A stretch of DNA of 38,135 bases from CAZZCN01 sp964652975 (lineage in GTDB: Bacteria; Bacillota; Clostridia; Saccharofermentanales; UBA5734). The DNA is taken from positions 1 to 38,135 of the forward strand of contig CAZZCN010000023.1 of assembly GCA_964652975.1 (NCBI GenBank). The letters run 5' to 3'. Shown in pieces: positions 15,338 through 24,221 of the stretch; positions within the stretch are counted from its first letter, which is position 1, and each line of letters opens with the position of its first letter. The notes beneath the pieces were generated by a model that saw only the letters and a program-made list of their open reading frames with translations, did not search any database and was not told where the DNA came from. The position numbers were made by a program, and so were the translations under genes.

Positions 15338-16462
15338 TTATTTTGTAAATTTATTTAATTGTTCGCAATAGTACTGAACATTTTCAAATATAGCATCGGG
15401 TGCAATTCTATGGTCGGGACAGGGAATGTATCCACCTAATTCAATAATGGGCTTTAAACGTTCAATTTCCTCGTCAACCGCTTTGTAATCTATTGCAAAG
15501 ACGGTTTTATTCATTCCGCCAACACCCCTTAACTCCTTGCCGTATTTTTCTCTCCAAGGAGTAAGGCTTGCATTCCAAGTTCCTACTTCAATCGGGAACA
15601 TTGTGTTTACGCCATTTTCAAGCCAAGTTGGGATTAGACTGTCAATAAGTCCGTCGCAGTCAACAGAAATAATATCAATTCCGTGTTTGTTTAAAAGTTC
15701 ATTGTTTCTCTTGTAATGAGGACCGACAAGCTCGTCAAAAACAGATGGGGCAACCAAAGGACCGTTTTTAAAGCAAATGTCCTCCCAATAGTGTGCATAG
15801 TCAAATTTCGCACCTGTTTCTAAAACAGTTTTAATAATTTCATATGATAAGTTTCCAAAGGTATCTATTATTTCCTTATATAAATCTTCGTCATCGGCAT
15901 ACAAATAACTTAAATGCTCAACACCCAATAAATCTCTAATTCTGCCCATAAGCGAACCGAGGTAAAGACCGGCAGGCAAATCTCTGTTTTTATTATCTGT
16001 AAAACTTTCCAAGGTTTCAAAATTAATTCTATCCTTTGAAAATTGAAGCCTAGGGAGATACATTTCCTCCCAAGCCTTTCTATCGGTAAGGGATGTACCT
16101 ATTTCGGATGGAATAGATATAATACCGGGTTTAACAAGCACGATAAGACCGCTTCCATCTCTGATAATCTGATGTCCGTCTTCTCTTTGCTCGATTAATT
16201 GCTGTTCAAAGTAAGGAAATAAATCGTATGCTGCTCCGTAAGAGCACGCCCAATTAAAATCAAATCCGAGTTTTTTCATAATGCTTTTGTCGGCAGGGGA
16301 ATTATCTCCTTGCTTTGCGTAACCGTCGGCTTCCTCTTTTGTAATATGCCCTTCGATTGCCCATTTGTCTAATGTTTCGTTCCAGTATCCAAAAGAAACT
16401 ATTGGTATTCTGTCACATTTCTCATAGTGTAGAATTGCATTTGTATTTTCTCTGTTGTTCAA
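15338..16462 (-). CDS. Second URO-D-family protein, probable methyltransferase-like
   Basis: About 374 residues from the TTG at 16462, chosen because GAAGGAAG (16471-16478) sits 8 nt upstream and the product then begins MNNRENTNAILHYEKCDRIP, the usual start of the family. An in-frame TTG at 16480 lies before that site. The fold is URO-D; conserved blocks include AHYWEDICFKNGP, IDIISVDCDG and GGYIPCPDHRIAPD. Where the first URO-D protein of this window has His-x-Cys, this one has Asp-x-Cys (VDC), so its metal site differs. It lies in a block with GH35-like and GH63-like hydrolases and an SGNH esterase. A role on sugar methyl or related groups is possible but unproven. Confidence 0.75.
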   Translation of the reverse strand: MNNRENTNAILHYEKCDRIPIVSFGYWNETLDKWAIEGHITKEEADGYAKQGDNSPADKSIMKKLGFDFNWACSYGAAYDLFPYFEQQLIEQREDGHQIIRDGSGLIVLVKPGIISIPSEIGTSLTDRKAWEEMYLPRLQFSKDRINFETLESFTDNKNRDLPAGLYLGSLMGRIRDLLGVEHLSYLYADDEDLYKEIIDTFGNLSYEIIKTVLETGAKFDYAHYWEDICFKNGPLVAPSVFDELVGPHYKRNNELLNKHGIDIISVDCDGLIDSLIPTWLENGVNTMFPIEVGTWNASLTPWREKYGKELRGVGGMNKTVFAIDYKAVDEEIERLKPIIELGGYIPCPDHRIAPDAIFENVQYYCEQLNKFTK

Positions 16463-16585
16463 GCGAACACCTTCCTTCAAACTTTTATTTAAAATAGTAT
16501 TGTAATATAATCGATAGCTAAATTCATCGGCATTTTTTGTCTAAAATTATGTAATTATATCGGTTTTTATAATGTGGAGTGTTGA

Positions 16586-16602
16586 CCACTCAATATGAGT
16601 GG
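16586..16602. other. Stem-loop between the GH35-like and URO-D genes
   Basis: CCACTC (16586-16591) and GAGTGG (16597-16602) flank AATAT; an upstream GAGTG (16576-16580) can pair with the same CACTC, giving two alternative hairpins. No U-run follows on the transcribed minus strand. It may be a processing or mRNA-stability element within the operon. Confidence 0.4.
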
Positions 16603-16617
16603 ATTTTATTGGCATTT

Positions 16618-18198
16618 TTATTCTTTTTCAGGGAAACTATGTACTCTAATCCTCATCAAAGTGAATTCATCATTTGCACAGCCTATAGACCACTGTTCAT
16701 CACCATTTAAACGCCTATCCGCTACAAATTTACCGTTTTCAAATTTCCCGTCTTCAAGTGATAGCAGTTCAACATAAGTATTATCAAATACAGACAAAAC
16801 TTTAACACTAAAACCGATACCGGATATGTAAAACTCATTGTCGCTTACCCTTATTACGATGGCACAACTAGGGAAATTATTGTCTTTTATACTGCTGTTT
16901 AAATGAAATTTAAATCTGTAATTTCCAATAATAAGACATTCGACATTATCATCTACTTTTAAAATGCTATAAATATCATTTGTGAGTCTTGCCTTTGTAA
17001 TAAGTTCGGTTGCTGACCCCAAAAACTTATAAACTTTTGAAAGCATATTTGAAACATTTTCAGAATTCTGAAAAGCTGCCGCCGCCTGAACATTTGCATC
17101 ACCTGCAAGTTGAGTTTTAGCGCCTAAACTATCAATACCAAAGGGGCAAAACCCAAGCGCACCAAAGCCAAAAGCATATAATGCCCATGATGGAGCATAC
17201 TTGTCACGGCGTGCTTCGGGAATGAATAATGCGTTGTTGGGTTTTGAATATGATGCACACTCTTCTTTAAAGGTGTGTTCAACATAGAGGTCGGGAGACA
17301 AGAAGTCAAGAGAAGGGGCGGTGGCTTTCCAAATATCTAACACTGTTTCAGCCGGTCCGCCAGAAGGATAATCACCTGGTTGGTCATTAATGAATTGTAA
17401 ACCCCAGCTGTTAGCGAACATAGGAATATCAAGATTGTTTTTGCCGATTCTTGCCAGTTTTTCAATAAAATCTGCATAATAATAAGCCATAAATGCCTCG
17501 TTTGCATTGCTGCCAAATACACTGTCCCAGCTAAAATCGCAATTATCATTTATAACAAGGTCTTTGCAAAAACCCGAATAAAGAGCATTGCCTTTAAAAT
17601 ACTCAATTAAATCATCAGGGACTCCTTTTTTATAAGCAGGTTCGGCAAGACTTGAATAATCTCGTTGCCCGCCTAAAAACCCAATCTCATTTTGAATTTG
17701 AATAGAAATAACCGTGTTATTCAAATCCACTTCTGCAATGTGCTTTGTTAACAAATCAAATGCTCTTGAGTCAGCATCGTATGCATTTTGGGAAAATGGG
17801 GTTATGGTATGGGTTCTAATACCGCCCTTGTTTTCAATTCTGGGGAATCTTTTGAGGTCGGTTTTAACCCACTCCGGAGCATAGGTTGAAGCACCGTTCT
17901 TCCAAGTGGCAAACCAAATGAAAACAAGCTTTAACTTGTGTTGGTATGCCATGTTAATTAACTCTGTAACAAGTGAAAAGTCAAAAACACCTTCCTGCTT
18001 TTCGCAAAGTTCCCAGGAAACAGTTGCGATAACCGTGTTAAGATTCATATCCACTAAGTTTTTCCACTTGGTTTCCATATAGGCAATAGAAGAAGAGGAT
18101 GAATTGTGGAGTTCACCGCCGAGAGCAAGAAAAGGTTTGCCGTCAACAATAAATTGATAAACACCATTTTGATTTGAAATATAAGAACGCTTTTTCAT
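16618..18198 (-). CDS. GH35-like (DUF5597-type) beta-galactosidase
   Basis: The 526-residue cytosolic protein has a clan GH-A barrel over about 10-350: FLALGGELHNSS near the start, NTVIATVSWE, IQIQNEIG with predicted acid/base Glu171, LSPDLYVEHTF, and FIPEARRD with predicted nucleophile Glu328. A C-terminal beta domain follows, as in GH35-type proteins carrying DUF5597. An AGAGGAG site lies before the ATG. It starts 20 bp after the GH63-like gene stops and is clearly cotranscribed with it. The substrate is probably a beta-galactoside or related beta-linked sugar taken up by the transporter encoded divergently. Confidence 0.78.
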   Translation of the reverse strand: MKKRSYISNQNGVYQFIVDGKPFLALGGELHNSSSSSIAYMETKWKNLVDMNLNTVIATVSWELCEKQEGVFDFSLVTELINMAYQHKLKLVFIWFATWKNGASTYAPEWVKTDLKRFPRIENKGGIRTHTITPFSQNAYDADSRAFDLLTKHIAEVDLNNTVISIQIQNEIGFLGGQRDYSSLAEPAYKKGVPDDLIEYFKGNALYSGFCKDLVINDNCDFSWDSVFGSNANEAFMAYYYADFIEKLARIGKNNLDIPMFANSWGLQFINDQPGDYPSGGPAETVLDIWKATAPSLDFLSPDLYVEHTFKEECASYSKPNNALFIPEARRDKYAPSWALYAFGFGALGFCPFGIDSLGAKTQLAGDANVQAAAAFQNSENVSNMLSKVYKFLGSATELITKARLTNDIYSILKVDDNVECLIIGNYRFKFHLNSSIKDNNFPSCAIVIRVSDNEFYISGIGFSVKVLSVFDNTYVELLSLEDGKFENGKFVADRRLNGDEQWSIGCANDEFTLMRIRVHSFPEKE

Positions 18199-18218
18199 TT
18201 TAGAAACTCCTCTTAATG

Positions 18219-20048
18219 TTAAAAATAATTATGTTCAATTAATGCAATAAGTGATAAAAGACCGCCCCAATGATAAAATTTATCGCTGTTTTCCTTTCCG
18301 CAGCCGTATCCGTTTAATGATGAATAATTTTCATGCACATGTCCCATTTCAAGCCATTCCTTTAAAATCAAGTTCAATGATTTTTCGCAAATATCTCTGC
18401 ATGGCTTGGTCAAATTATGCTCTTTCATTGAAAGGTAGACAAGAAAATTAAGAGGCGCCCAAATTCTACCCCTCCAATAGTTTTGGTCAAGATAAGCGGC
18501 ATTGTTTTTAGAAATAGAAGGCAAAATATATTCGCCCCAAAACTCTTCAGGATTATAGAAATGTTCCTCAATCATACGATTGATTCTTTCGGCTTTAACA
18601 TTTTTATCTAGCAAAGGGTAAAAGAGAGTTGGCGATAAATGACTGCTAAACTCACCTGTATCTGTATGTTTGTTTTTAAAAATACCGTCTTTTTCATCCC
18701 AAAGCGTGTCTAATGCTTTGGAGGTGGAAGCTTCTCTTTCTTTTAAAATTTCAGCTTCTCTTGTATGACCTGTTTCAAGAGCAAGAAATGCTAGTGCGTT
18801 GCAATCTGCAGAATATAGAGAGGTAAGACCCACATCGCAAAGTTTTAGAAGATGTGTTTGTTTGTCGAACTCAATATTGTCATACATTGGAGAATTGTCC
18901 AACCCAGATTCCAATGCAGCACCAAACCTGTCATTTACTCCATCGATTTCCCACTTGTTACCGAATTTCACCTCATAGGGGTTTGACCCCCAGGTCAAAC
19001 ATCCGTTAGAAAGCCTGCGGTTGCCAAAAAACCAGCTGTTCCATTTGAAAAGAGAGTCGAAAACCTCATTAATTATCCATTTTTCACGATACTTTTCATA
19101 TACATTTTTTAAAACAATACTACCAACAGGCGGTTGCGATCGGTCAAGACTTTTAAAACCATTTCCCCATGAACAATTAGGGACAAAACCGGATTCGGAT
19201 ATTTCTCTTGTGATTTCAACTATATTTGAATAGCAAATCAATTTGTTATCAACACCTGCCATAATACCTGCAAAATAATTATCCCAGCAGAAAACAATGC
19301 AGCCACCCGATGCGACATTCCAAAGCCTGCTGACAGTTGAAACAACCCTGTCTTTGGAGGGGTCGTAGATAGTGTCAAAAGCAAGACAGGTTTGCATCGC
19401 ATCATATGCTTCAGAAAGTTCTCCGTATTTTTCTTTATTTGTAGCATGTAATTCTTTTTTAGATAATATCATTGCTTCAATTTGTTCATCAGACAGATTT
19501 TCACTGTTAATACAAAAATATACTGTATCCTTTAACGGAAGAGATAAACAGGGGGTTTGAGTGGGTACATTCAAATCTACTATGCAAGGGGTATTGCTGT
19601 AAACCGAAAAGCACTTTTCTTCACTCTTGGCAATAATTTTGCCGTTATTCTTTTTAATATCACCTTGTCTGCCCCATAAAAAGCCTGTTTCTAAAATTAA
19701 AGATGGCGGATGAAGCTGTGTTTTAAGAGGAGTTATTTTGGCAAAAAAAGAATCACCCTCCGATGCTGTTTCAACATTTAAAACAATATCCTCCCATTCA
19801 ATTTTAAGAGAAACATATGATCCGTCATAGGAATGAGCGACAGGGAAAATTTTCTCGCTGTTCTCTTCAAATCTGCCTATTAAAGCTTCTCTTAAAAAAA
19901 GCCCGTTTCGGTATTCTTTTATTCCCATACTGACAGAAAAGCACTGCGGCATATATACATAAGATAATACACTTCGTGTATTCCAAGTGTTCCAGCCCTT
20001 GATTAATTGTTTTTTTACATTGTTATTATAAGTATCCAAAAAAATCAT
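18219..20048 (-). CDS. GH63/GH37-like (alpha/alpha)6-barrel glycoside hydrolase
   Basis: A 609-residue cytosolic protein. After an N-terminal beta domain (about 1-200) it shows FCWDNYFAG (253-261), GFVPNCSWG, then GAALESGLDNSPMYD (376-390; predicted catalytic acid Asp384), YWRGRIWAPLNF and a late HVHENYSSLNG. These are the landmarks of the MGH1-like barrel shared by GH63 and GH37 (glucosidase I, mannosylglycerate hydrolase, trehalase). The exact specificity is open; an inverting alpha-glycosidase is expected. It is first in its operon, reading away from the 22-bp repeat array, with an AAGGAG site unusually close to the ATG. Confidence 0.75.
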   Translation of the reverse strand: MIFLDTYNNNVKKQLIKGWNTWNTRSVLSYVYMPQCFSVSMGIKEYRNGLFLREALIGRFEENSEKIFPVAHSYDGSYVSLKIEWEDIVLNVETASEGDSFFAKITPLKTQLHPPSLILETGFLWGRQGDIKKNNGKIIAKSEEKCFSVYSNTPCIVDLNVPTQTPCLSLPLKDTVYFCINSENLSDEQIEAMILSKKELHATNKEKYGELSEAYDAMQTCLAFDTIYDPSKDRVVSTVSRLWNVASGGCIVFCWDNYFAGIMAGVDNKLICYSNIVEITREISESGFVPNCSWGNGFKSLDRSQPPVGSIVLKNVYEKYREKWIINEVFDSLFKWNSWFFGNRRLSNGCLTWGSNPYEVKFGNKWEIDGVNDRFGAALESGLDNSPMYDNIEFDKQTHLLKLCDVGLTSLYSADCNALAFLALETGHTREAEILKEREASTSKALDTLWDEKDGIFKNKHTDTGEFSSHLSPTLFYPLLDKNVKAERINRMIEEHFYNPEEFWGEYILPSISKNNAAYLDQNYWRGRIWAPLNFLVYLSMKEHNLTKPCRDICEKSLNLILKEWLEMGHVHENYSSLNGYGCGKENSDKFYHWGGLLSLIALIEHNYF

Positions 20049-20130
20049 TTCTCCTTTGATTCAGGATGTCTTTTTTGTTTATCTTTCGCGCTTTTCTATT
20101 CAAAAATTCATAAGGATATTTAATATAATC

Positions 20131-20159
20131 AGTATATTCAGTAAATAAACAGGTGTCAA
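20131..20159 (-). promoter_or_regulatory. Near-consensus promoter of the GH63-like operon
   Basis: On the minus strand TTGACA (20159-20154) and TATACT (20136-20131) are 17 bp apart, giving a start near 20124, about 75 bp before the ATG. The 22-bp repeat array begins 16 bp upstream of the -35. Confidence 0.7.
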
Positions 20160-20175
20160 CAATTGTCAGGAGAAT

Positions 20176-20300
20176 GTGAGAATCTTCTACTGGTAAAGTG
20201 AGAATCTTCTACTGGTAAAGTGAGAATATTCTATTGGTAAAATGTAAATATTCTATTGGTAAAGTGAGAATATTCTATTGGTAAAGTGAGAATATTCTAT
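20176..20300. repeat. 22-bp tandem repeat array (5.7 copies), probable regulator-binding sites
   Basis: Units start at 20176, 20198, 20220, 20242, 20264 and 20286 with no spacers. Each contains GTGAGAAT, TTCTA and TTGGTAAA-like blocks (ACTGGTAAA in the first two). Units 3, 5 and 6 hold the perfect palindrome AGAATATTCT; units 1 and 2 have AGAATCTTCT; unit 4 is diverged at its start. The 22-bp period is about two DNA turns, placing every unit on the same helix face. The array occupies the divergent control region between two catabolic operons. This and the two promoters account for most of the 336-bp gap between genes. Confidence 0.9.
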
Positions 20301-20304
20301 TTTT

Positions 20305-20333
20305 TTGTTGTTTTCTTTAAATTAGAATGTACT
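20305..20333 (+). promoter_or_regulatory. Weak candidate promoter of the permease operon
   Basis: TTGTTG (20305-20310) and TGTACT (20328-20333) are 17 bp apart, immediately after the repeat array. The -35 is poor, as expected if an activator is needed. This is one of several possible readings. Confidence 0.35.
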
Positions 20334-20384
20334 AAACAGAAAATGCAATAAACAATGCTTTTTATTTTTTAAGGAGACTGCTAC

Positions 20385-21338
20385 ATGCTTAAATTCAAAA
20401 AAAGTTCGGAAAACGAATTACAAATAAAGAAAAAAGTTAATTATATAAGGTTTTTCAAAAGAAATTATCAAATTTACTTTTTGATATTTTGTGCGATGAT
20501 TTTCTTCTTTGTTTTTAGCTACATACCGATGTATGGAATTACAATGGCGTTTAGAGAGTTTAGATTTGATAAGGGGCTATTATTCAGTCCTTGGATTGGC
20601 TTTAAATACTTTCAAACCTTTTTTAACTATTTTAAGTTTTGGGATATCATTATTAACTCGATATCTATTAATTTCTTCAAGTTGATTTTAGCATTTCCTT
20701 TTCCCATTATTTTTGCACTTATGATTACTAATTTAAGAGATGGACTTTTCAAAAAAACTGTTCAAACAGTTTCGTATCTGCCTAATTTTGTATCATGGGT
20801 TGTTGTTGTTTCAATGATGCAAATATTTTTAGGATTGGAGGATGGTGTCTTTAACCAAATTAGAGCTTCCTTCGGTCTAGAAAAATTATTTTTTATGAAT
20901 GACCCTAGTTATTTTTATCCGCTGATGTTTTTATCATTTATATGGAAGGGCATAGGAATGAGCTCCATTATTTATATTGCGGCTTTATCCGGAGTTGATC
21001 CAACTCTTTATGAGGCGGCACAAATAGACGGAGCTAACAAATTTAAGCAAATATGGCATATATCCTTGCCAAGCATACTACCTACTGCAGCAATGCTTTT
21101 TATTTTAAGCATAGGTCATATTTTAAGTGCTGGGTGGGACCAGATATTTTTATTAAGAACTCCCGGAAATTCGAATTTGTCAGACATTCTTGATACATAT
21201 ATTTTGAGAGTGGGATTACAAGAAGGGCAATATGGTTATGCAACCGCAGTCGGCCTTTTCTCAAGTATAATTGGTCTGTTATTGGTTTTATTGACAAACA
21301 AAATTGTCAAAAAAACATCCGAAATAAGTTTGTTTTAA
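20385..21338 (+). CDS. Sugar ABC transporter permease, LplB/YteP type
   Basis: A 317-residue inner-membrane protein with about six hydrophobic segments, the first at about 29-48 (YQIYFLIFCAMIFFFVFSYI). It has the cytoplasmic EAA loop YEAAQIDGANKFKQIWHISL near residue 210, which docks onto the ATPase. This is the polysaccharide-type permease class (COG4209) that imports oligosaccharides from plant polymers in Firmicutes. An AAGGAGA site lies 7 nt before the ATG. It heads the plus-strand operon, followed after 18 bp by its partner. Neither a substrate-binding lipoprotein nor an ATPase gene is adjacent; a shared MsmK-type ATPase elsewhere would be usual. Confidence 0.88.
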   Translation: MLKFKKSSENELQIKKKVNYIRFFKRNYQIYFLIFCAMIFFFVFSYIPMYGITMAFREFRFDKGLLFSPWIGFKYFQTFFNYFKFWDIIINSISINFFKLILAFPFPIIFALMITNLRDGLFKKTVQTVSYLPNFVSWVVVVSMMQIFLGLEDGVFNQIRASFGLEKLFFMNDPSYFYPLMFLSFIWKGIGMSSIIYIAALSGVDPTLYEAAQIDGANKFKQIWHISLPSILPTAAMLFILSIGHILSAGWDQIFLLRTPGNSNLSDILDTYILRVGLQEGQYGYATAVGLFSSIIGLLLVLLTNKIVKKTSEISLF

Positions 21339-21356
21339 TCAGGGGGGAGAAAATTT

Positions 21357-22250
21357 ATGTCATTGAAAAAAAATAAGTTAGTTAATAATATTCCATATGC
21401 CTTATTAGTTTTTGGATTGGCAATTTTAGGGCTCATATTCTTTTATCCATTTTATAGTATTTATATTTATGCCTTTAATGATGGTCTTGATTCGTTGAAA
21501 TCTCCTTTGGTGCTTTTCCCGAGAAAATTCACATTTGATAATTTGGTTATTGCTTTTCAGATGAAAGGAGTAGCACAAGCATTTTTCATTTCTATTTCAA
21601 GGACCGTCTTAGGAACGGTAGCTTCAATGCTTTGTACTTCCTTGCTTGCATTTGCTATGACAAAACGCAATATCATTGGTTATAAATTCTTTTCGCTTTA
21701 CTTTTTCATTCCGTTTATGTTTGGTGGAGGAGCGATAAGTTACTTTCTAACATTAAAAGAAATTCATCTTCTGGACAGCTTTTTGGTCTTTATAATTCCC
21801 GGTCTTTATAGCTATTGGAACATGATTGTTTTCCGTTCCTTTTTTGATGGGATTCCGGCAAGTATTCACGAGTCGGCGGAGCTTGACGGAGCTTCACATA
21901 TGAAAATATTTTTCAGGTTGCTTATTCCGATGTCAAAGCCGGTTTTTGCTGCACTTTCATTGTTTACGGCAGTAGGACATTGGAGCGATTGGTATTCGGG
22001 TATGTTTTATATCAAAAACACGAAACTGCTTCCTTTGCAGACATTACTTCAAAAATTATTGATGAATCTTGATTTAGCATCAAAAATCAATCAGATGGGT
22101 TCCGAAGGATCAGCTTTTGCAAGCGGGGTAACTCCGTCAGCTGTCAGATTGGCAGTCGTTGTAATTGTTGTAACACCAATCATTCTTATTTATCCTTTGC
22201 TTCAAAAGCATTTTGTTAAAGGAGTTATGATCGGAGCAGTAAAAGGATAG
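21357..22250 (+). CDS. Sugar ABC transporter permease, YtcP/LplC type
   Basis: A 297-residue membrane protein of the second permease class (COG0395). It has an N-terminal membrane segment (about 12-35), further segments, the EAA loop HESAELDGASHMKIFFRLLI near residue 175 and a C-terminal FVKGVMIGAVKG that closes this family. It forms the heterodimeric channel with the preceding permease. A GGGGGGAG ribosome site precedes the ATG. The next gene starts one base after the stop, so translation is coupled. Confidence 0.88.
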   Translation: MSLKKNKLVNNIPYALLVFGLAILGLIFFYPFYSIYIYAFNDGLDSLKSPLVLFPRKFTFDNLVIAFQMKGVAQAFFISISRTVLGTVASMLCTSLLAFAMTKRNIIGYKFFSLYFFIPFMFGGGAISYFLTLKEIHLLDSFLVFIIPGLYSYWNMIVFRSFFDGIPASIHESAELDGASHMKIFFRLLIPMSKPVFAALSLFTAVGHWSDWYSGMFYIKNTKLLPLQTLLQKLLMNLDLASKINQMGSEGSAFASGVTPSAVRLAVVVIVVTPIILIYPLLQKHFVKGVMIGAVKG

Positions 22251-22251
22251 A

Positions 22252-23277
22252 ATGGGGAACCAAATGGGCTTTGATAAAATTAGAGCAGGAATGTCCGGCG
22301 TTGGAAATTTTGGAGCTGCCAGACGCAGTATAATGCGAGAAGCAGGATTATTTGATATTGTTTACGCAAACGATATCAATGAGGATGCCTTGAAGAAATG
22401 TAATGAAGATGAAGGCTCGGTTAGTATTTCTGATTATTCTGAGATGGTAAAAAAAGAGGATATAGATGCTGTCTTTATTTCAACCGGTGCAAAATTTCAT
22501 GAAGAACAAATAATTCTTGCATTAAATGAGAATAAACACGTTTTTGTTGAAAAGCCTTTATGTAGCAATGAGGCGGGGGTTTATAAAATTTTAGAAGCCC
22601 AAAAGAAAAGCGGCTGCAATGTTTTTGTGGGGCACAAGGATCATATGACGGATCCGTTTTGTATGAAGATTGCGGATATGCTTAAAAACAATGAAACTGG
22701 CAGGATTGTTTCCTTTGAATACACAACCTGTCATAATGGCGGTCTTCTTATAAAAGAGGGCGATTGGAGAGGCGATAAGGAAAACAACCCGGGAGGGATG
22801 CTTTTTCAGTGTGGAGTGCATGCCTTTCACGAATTAATATACCTGTTCGGAAAGATCAAAAAAATTGGATGTTTTATGCGTTATGATATCCACACAACAC
22901 AAACAGCAGACAGTGCAGTTTGTATTATAGAATTTGAAAACGGAATTACAGGGACGCTTAATACATATCATGTTTGTTCTTATCGTCATACCTTTAATAT
23001 TTTTGGAGATAAAAAGAATATTTACAGAAATGAACGGTACTTTGACGAAGGAACATCTGTGTTGGTTCAGACAGCAAATCTAACAAATGAAAAATCTCCT
23101 ATGGTACCTGTTGAACTTCAAGGTTATAGAGATGATACAGCTATATTAAAGACATTTTACGAAAATATTAAATCGGGCAAAACAGATTGCTCAAGTTTGG
23201 ATAATGCCGTCGGGGCGGTTCTTGCAGTTTTTGCCGCCGAACGATCTTCAAAGACAGGAGAATTTGTAATTTTGTAG
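22252..23277 (+). CDS. Gfo/Idh/MocA-family NAD(P)-dependent oxidoreductase
   Basis: 341 residues. The Rossmann N-terminus shows GVGNFGAARR (about 16-25) for the dinucleotide, then VFISTGAKFHEEQ and HVFVEKPLCSN, where EKP is the family hallmark with the catalytic lysine. GGMLFQCGVHAFHELIYLFG supplies the usual Gly-x-x-x-Asp/Cys-x-Gly-x-His region. Family members oxidise or epimerise sugars, inositols and sugar acids. The ATG at 22252 lies one base after the permease stop; ATG 22264 is an alternative. In this operon it probably acts on the imported sugar or a released monosaccharide; which hydroxyl is unknown. Confidence 0.87.
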   Translation: MGNQMGFDKIRAGMSGVGNFGAARRSIMREAGLFDIVYANDINEDALKKCNEDEGSVSISDYSEMVKKEDIDAVFISTGAKFHEEQIILALNENKHVFVEKPLCSNEAGVYKILEAQKKSGCNVFVGHKDHMTDPFCMKIADMLKNNETGRIVSFEYTTCHNGGLLIKEGDWRGDKENNPGGMLFQCGVHAFHELIYLFGKIKKIGCFMRYDIHTTQTADSAVCIIEFENGITGTLNTYHVCSYRHTFNIFGDKKNIYRNERYFDEGTSVLVQTANLTNEKSPMVPVELQGYRDDTAILKTFYENIKSGKTDCSSLDNAVGAVLAVFAAERSSKTGEFVIL

Positions 23278-23299
23278 AAGCATGTTTCGGGGTGTACGG

Positions 23300-24175
23300 A
23301 TGAACAAAAAATTGAGAGTTGCTATTGGCTCAACGATTGGATATGTTGGAGACTTGGAAAAAAATTTTTTGCAATTTGAAGAACTTGCAAAATGTTCTGA
23401 AAGAGATAAGGTTGACATTTTACTTACTCCGGAATTAAGTGCGACAGGATATGGTTCTTATGAAGCCGTTTTACAATGCTCGGAAGAAGCCGGAAAAGGC
23501 ATTGTTTACAATAAAGTCAGCACTCTTGCACGAAATTCGGGTACTGTATTTTGTGTAGGATTTCCCGAAAAATTTTTGGACAAAAAATTTATTTCTCACT
23601 ATATTATCTATCCTGACGGAAGGTTTTTTGTTCAAAGAAAACACCGTGTTACTCCTGAAGAACTTCCATTTAATACACCGTTTCCGATTTCATCTTGGGG
23701 AGATGCCGATAATCAGGCTCAACCCCAAAAGGTTAATTTTGAAATTTTCAAAGTTAAAGATGTTAAATGCGCCATTTCTATTTGTGCAGATATGGGGCTT
23801 AACAATTTAAATCAAATTTTTGGCGATGCAAAGGTTGAATTTTTGCTGATACCCACTGGGGCAGGCGGCCGCAGGGAGGACAGATTTACACTTGAAGAAT
23901 TAAAAAAAGATGAAAACATAAAACACTTCAATGAGGTGCTTGCAACAATAACTTATGGTGAAAGTCAGGGATTCGCAATCAAATATAAGCGTTCTCAGGC
24001 GGCTGTAAACATTTGCGGATTTGATAATTTTAAACACTATCATGGAGGAAGCGGCTCAATCATCAATTCAATGGGTGAACTAATTGCAACAACGCCTTTT
24101 TTTGCAATTCTAGGACGGGAAAGACTTACATATGCATTTGCAGATATAGATTTTTCAGATACAATAGGCGACTAA
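23300..24175 (+). CDS. Carbon-nitrogen hydrolase (nitrilase superfamily)
   Basis: Taking the ATG at 23300, preceded by GGGGTG, gives 291 residues; ATG 23282 has no ribosome site. The Glu-Lys-Cys triad of the superfamily is visible: PELSATGYG (Glu45), RKHR (Lys114) and SICADMG (Cys162). The enzyme should cleave an amide or nitrile C-N bond in the cytosol. Its place between a sugar oxidoreductase and glycosidases is unusual and suggests the imported glycan carries an amide or similar nitrogen group, or that it is a repurposed amidase. The exact subfamily is not clear to me. Confidence 0.8.
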   Translation: MNKKLRVAIGSTIGYVGDLEKNFLQFEELAKCSERDKVDILLTPELSATGYGSYEAVLQCSEEAGKGIVYNKVSTLARNSGTVFCVGFPEKFLDKKFISHYIIYPDGRFFVQRKHRVTPEELPFNTPFPISSWGDADNQAQPQKVNFEIFKVKDVKCAISICADMGLNNLNQIFGDAKVEFLLIPTGAGGRREDRFTLEELKKDENIKHFNEVLATITYGESQGFAIKYKRSQAAVNICGFDNFKHYHGGSGSIINSMGELIATTPFFAILGRERLTYAFADIDFSDTIGD

Positions 24176-24221
24176 GCCTATAAGACTTATTTTTGTATCA
24201 ATGAGAGGAGTGGTTATAAAC

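Noticed and set aside
16618..20048. Plus-strand frames inside the minus-strand GH genes
   Set aside because: Short frames opposite well-supported coding sequence with no ribosome sites or recognisable domains.
20176..20300. CRISPR array
   Set aside because: The 22-bp units are contiguous with no unique spacers, and no cas genes are visible.
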